Positions 52,231-55,000 of a stretch of DNA of 55,000 nt are shown here, piece after piece. How positions within the stretch are numbered: position 1 is the first letter of the stretch; each line of letters starts with the position of its first letter. The stretch spans positions 50,001-105,000 of the forward strand of contig WBZZ01005989.1 of NCBI GenBank assembly GCA_019918135.1. Reading direction: 5' to 3'. The stretch is from Paulinella micropora (Eukaryota > Cercozoa > Imbricatea > Euglyphida > Paulinellidae). A program made the position numbers and the translations under genes. Below the pieces are notes generated by a model, which ran no database searches, had not been told where the DNA came from, and was given only the letters and a program-made list of their open reading frames with translations.

Positions 52231-53298
52231 ATGGACTACACGCTCACCGTGGTCTTCCACGCCCTCAAAGGCAGGGAAAGGCTAGAGAGACATTGGTACA
52301 CAAAAGAGCTACCGAGCTATGAAAAGCTCGCGGACGCCCCGAGTAACAAGTACGAGCTGAAGTATATCATCGCTCGCGGCAGCGGCAACGTTTCCTCCAA
52401 ATCTATTTGGATACAAAATGATTTAAAACGCACCAAGTACAGAATATCGTACCCGTACCCGCCCCGTAGATTATTTAATTTCTGCTTGGAACGCGTGCGG
52501 CCGGCCGTACAGAATGCAGTGAAAAACAAAACTCTGTCAGGAAGGAAGATCGTGGTCACGCTAAAGCCCAGTCTTATTCCCGATTGCAAGCAGCAACTGG
52601 ATGAGACAGTCGGGGTCTTAACACAGGTGTGCAATTCCGATTTGACGCTAAGCGAATCTGACATACAGCTTACGGATTGGCTACCCGTACTGTTAACCCG
52701 CCCCTCCGAGGGGTCTAACATCATATCCAGACTTGATGTCAATCTGTACCGCAAGATAGAAAGCTGGAAAGATCCCTCTTCGTATGACCACAAAGGTTTG
52801 ATATGCACCCAGAAGCCAACATTCCGCTTCCACCCTTGCAAGTACGTCGTTTTGACGAAAGGTTCCTACAAATCGCAAGTTACGGTGGATTATTCAGGCT
52901 CGACACAAGCGCCAAAAGCGTGCAACAACGATGAACTTGGTATCTGTGTTGTTCTGCCGCATCGCCCAAATAATCTTTGGGTGATACAGCGCCTATTTTT
53001 TGAAATGAACGACCTTGGCGCCCGGCTAGGGAACTACATTAAGACCTTTCTGACTGAAGCCTTTACTACAGAATTCCTTGACCAACATACCTTCACAGTG
53101 AGCCTAAAACCGTCCCCGATCCCCATCAAGCTCAATCTCATCAGATTGTTTAGTGAGGCACTGCATCCCCACCAAGCTCAAACACGGGCGGGACAGACCC
53201 TGCGACCGGGCGTAGCCGTAGACTCTCTGGGGCGAAGAAGAGCCCGACACATACCGACTGTGCCAGTGAGACACAGACAGATTTTACTAGGGGAGTGA
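52231..53298 (+). CDS. Unknown protein with internal repeat
   Basis: A 355-aa ORF from the ATG at 52231 (MDYTLTVVFHALKGRERLER). Two related segments are visible: residues ~85-125 (ERVRPAVQNAVK, then KIVVTLKPSLIP) and ~250-295 (ARLGNYIKTFLTEAF, then TFTVSLKPSPIP). The shared xxVxLKPSxIP strand suggests two similar domains. The C-terminal ~40 residues are Arg-rich and may read into non-coding sequence. No transmembrane segment or catalytic motif seen. Not recognised. Confidence 0.6.
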   Translation: MDYTLTVVFHALKGRERLERHWYTKELPSYEKLADAPSNKYELKYIIARGSGNVSSKSIWIQNDLKRTKYRISYPYPPRRLFNFCLERVRPAVQNAVKNKTLSGRKIVVTLKPSLIPDCKQQLDETVGVLTQVCNSDLTLSESDIQLTDWLPVLLTRPSEGSNIISRLDVNLYRKIESWKDPSSYDHKGLICTQKPTFRFHPCKYVVLTKGSYKSQVTVDYSGSTQAPKACNNDELGICVVLPHRPNNLWVIQRLFFEMNDLGARLGNYIKTFLTEAFTTEFLDQHTFTVSLKPSPIPIKLNLIRLFSEALHPHQAQTRAGQTLRPGVAVDSLGRRRARHIPTVPVRHRQILLGE

Positions 53299-54200
53299 AT
53301 GCACAGCGGTACTACAGCGGTGTCTGTTGCTCAGTCTGTCATACTTGTACTTTGGCGACCTCGAACTCGCACTTTTGTTTTGGTGTCCTTCTTTACGCCA
53401 CGTTCTTGATATTACATTACACATCCGCGGCATATCCCTTGTAATTAAAAAGCAAGTTCAAACCTCACCCCGCGGTTAGGTCAATAGCAGACTTTGACGT
53501 CGCCGAACTTTCGATTGATACTGGAATGTTGGTGATAGACGGCGTCTTGGTTGGCGTAAGGGTTGGAGATCCGGTCGGCGTTTGTGTTCGAGTTGCTGTC
53601 CTCCTCCTTTTCCAAATACCAGCCAGCCGGCACGGGCTAAAGGGAAAAGGGTAAGGGCCGCTAAGAAAAGGCGAAAAAAAATTCCTTTATTGAAGTTTGA
53701 TTGTCTTACACTTGGCACCGAGAACTACGAGAGGGAGAGGAACGAGATAGGGAAAGGGGGGGGTGCAGGGAGGGAAGTGGAGGGAGGGGGGGGGGGGGGA
53801 GACTTAGCGGAGGCGTTTCCTGTACCTATTTTTTTCTTTTGCAGCCTTTTATGCGCCCTTCTCTTCCCCCCCCCCCCCCTTCCCCTCCCCTTTTCTCTTC
53901 TTTCCCCTCCCGACCTTTCCCCCTGTTTCTTGAGCCCCCTGAGCCCAGGGGGGCTTTCTTTGAGCCCCCTCAGCCCAAGGGGCTCAGGGAGCAGGAGAGT
54001 TAAGATGATGGGGGGGGGGCGCCCCGGGATGGGCTCAGTGGCATTGTCTCGGTTTTATTTCAGTTTGCTTGCCTACTTTTTTTGAGCCCCCCCCCCCCCC
54101 CGGGCTCGGGGGAAGTAGAAAAGGAGGCACAAGACAAAATTTGAAAAAGCGAAAGAGAGAGAGAGAGAGGGGGGGGGGGGGGGGGAAGCCTTTCCCTGTT
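53299..54200. repeat. Repeat-rich intergenic region with palindromes 4-6
   Basis: 53685-53760 is a diverged piece of the GCGCGCT..GTACAA repeat family (TTGATTGTCTTACACTTGGC, then GAGAACTACGAGAGG). GC-rich palindromes lie at 53929-53957, 53960-53988 and 54080-54112, each built on TTGAGCCCCC. Long C and G runs fill the rest. No gene supported. Confidence 0.6.
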
Positions 54201-54690
54201 CTAGCCGCCGCACTGGTGGCTGCATATGTTCCGCGCGCAGCTAGTGGCACGGGCCTGTGCTAGTGGGGCTTGTATGTAGGGCGCGTAGCTAAACCAGTAA
54301 TTCATAAAGTCTGCTATTAGCGAGTCGCTCTTTCTGGCCTGGGCGAGAGAAAGCTGTTGTAGAGTCCAGCCGGATAGCCCGGCGGCTGCAGCTGGGGGGA
54401 GAGGCGACGACGAAGCGACGGGTGGGTAGCGCTGGCAAAGGCCGCTGGCTAGCAAAGAGGCAGGTAGACACCTCAGCACGATGCTTGAATTTGCTAGACC
54501 GTTCCAAGCCTCAAGAAAGGGCCCGCCGTCGCTTCGCTGTGCCAGGGTTTGCCACAGACGGACACAGAAAGCGCGCTGCCCTCCGCCGGGCTGTCGTGCG
54601 GCGCGGAACAAGGGCTTGATCAGCACTTGGAGCACCGCGCGCGTGGCCTTTCCCCCGTCAGGGTGTTCCGGGGCCGGCTCGGGTTGCTTG
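54201..54690 (-). CDS. Unknown protein, probable last exon
   Basis: The frame is open from an acceptor-like TTCAG at about 54703 to a stop at 54201-54203, without an ATG at its start. It reads PLAAKQPEPAPEHPDGGKAT, AVLQVLIKPLFRAARQPGGG, then LQQLSLAQARKSDSLIADFM and NYWFSYAPYIQAPLAQARA. The composition is coding-like. An upstream exon should lie at 54.7-55.0 kb or beyond, where (GA)n and A-rich sequence follow. Not recognised. Confidence 0.4.
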
Positions 54691-54770
54691 GCTGCGAGGG
54701 GCTGTCCTGAACGATGGACGCCTGCATGCAGAGCGTATTAAGATACCACGAAAGTGCGTTGGCGGCCCTG

Positions 54771-54772
<2 letters not shown>

Positions 54773-54801
<29 letters not shown>

Positions 54802-55000
54802 GCAGAGGGGAGGAGGGGACTAAGTTTGCCAAGACGAATGGACATAACATCCTTGGCTCCCTTGACAGTGAAACCATACTCCTAGCAGACAATATGTCAC
54901 CAAAAAAAAAACAATAATAATAAATAAAATAAAATAAAATAAAATAAAATCAAATAAATAAAAATAATCATAACAAAAAAGAAAAAATAAATAAATAAAT
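54773..55000. repeat. (GA)n and A-rich simple sequence
   Basis: (GA)n at 54773-54802 and AATAA/AAAAT repeats from about 54900 to the window end. No gene supported. Confidence 0.8.

Overview
The window looks like nuclear DNA of a unicellular eukaryote (an alga or other protist; the lineage cannot be fixed from sequence alone). It holds short GT-AG introns, a LINE with tRNA-headed SINEs, very long trinucleotide arrays, and genes of DNA-virus type. Base composition changes sharply from block to block, as expected of a mosaic of inserted elements.

Layout. (1) 1-2.0 kb: a partial gene at the left edge, then repeats. (2) 2.0-7.9 kb: an AT-rich virus- or plasmid-like island. It has a 178-bp-arm inverted repeat, two small unknown genes, a tyrosine recombinase that resembles telomere resolvases (protelomerases), and a large structural-type protein. 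(3) 8.2-25.0 kb: cassette 1. A minus-strand gene joins a SET domain to a DDE-type (DUF7869-like) transposase; a 340-bp satellite follows, then a plus-strand multi-exon gene of unknown function. LINE, SINE and other (ATT)n-tailed elements have piled up in this cassette. (4) 25.5-31.8 kb: a GC-rich virus-like block with a decayed gene, a possible DNA-binding protein, an F-box-like protein, an A32-type packaging ATPase split by five introns of about 50 nt, an interrupted unknown ORF and an HMG-box-like protein. (5) 31.86-38.2 kb: cassette 2, with a second SET gene (-), a 175-bp satellite and a second copy of the multi-exon gene (+). (6) 38.8-46 kb: tandem and dispersed repeats and an ankyrin-like ORF. 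(7) 46.1-55 kb: a second virus-like block with a degenerate SF3-helicase-like protein, a Sel1/TPR protein, a RING-finger protein, an unknown protein with an internal repeat, and GC-rich palindromes in the gaps between genes.

Main observation. The two cassettes share order and polarity: SET gene, satellite, multi-exon gene. The satellites differ in period but keep three blocks in the same order, including a nested hairpin whose inner stem shows a compensatory C-G to G-C change. This suggests one duplicated unit, possibly a large mobile or viral element, with a structured repeat between two divergent genes. Several genes carry frameshifts or stops, so much of the virus-like content is probably endogenous and decaying. 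Assembly errors at homopolymers are an alternative explanation for single-base shifts.
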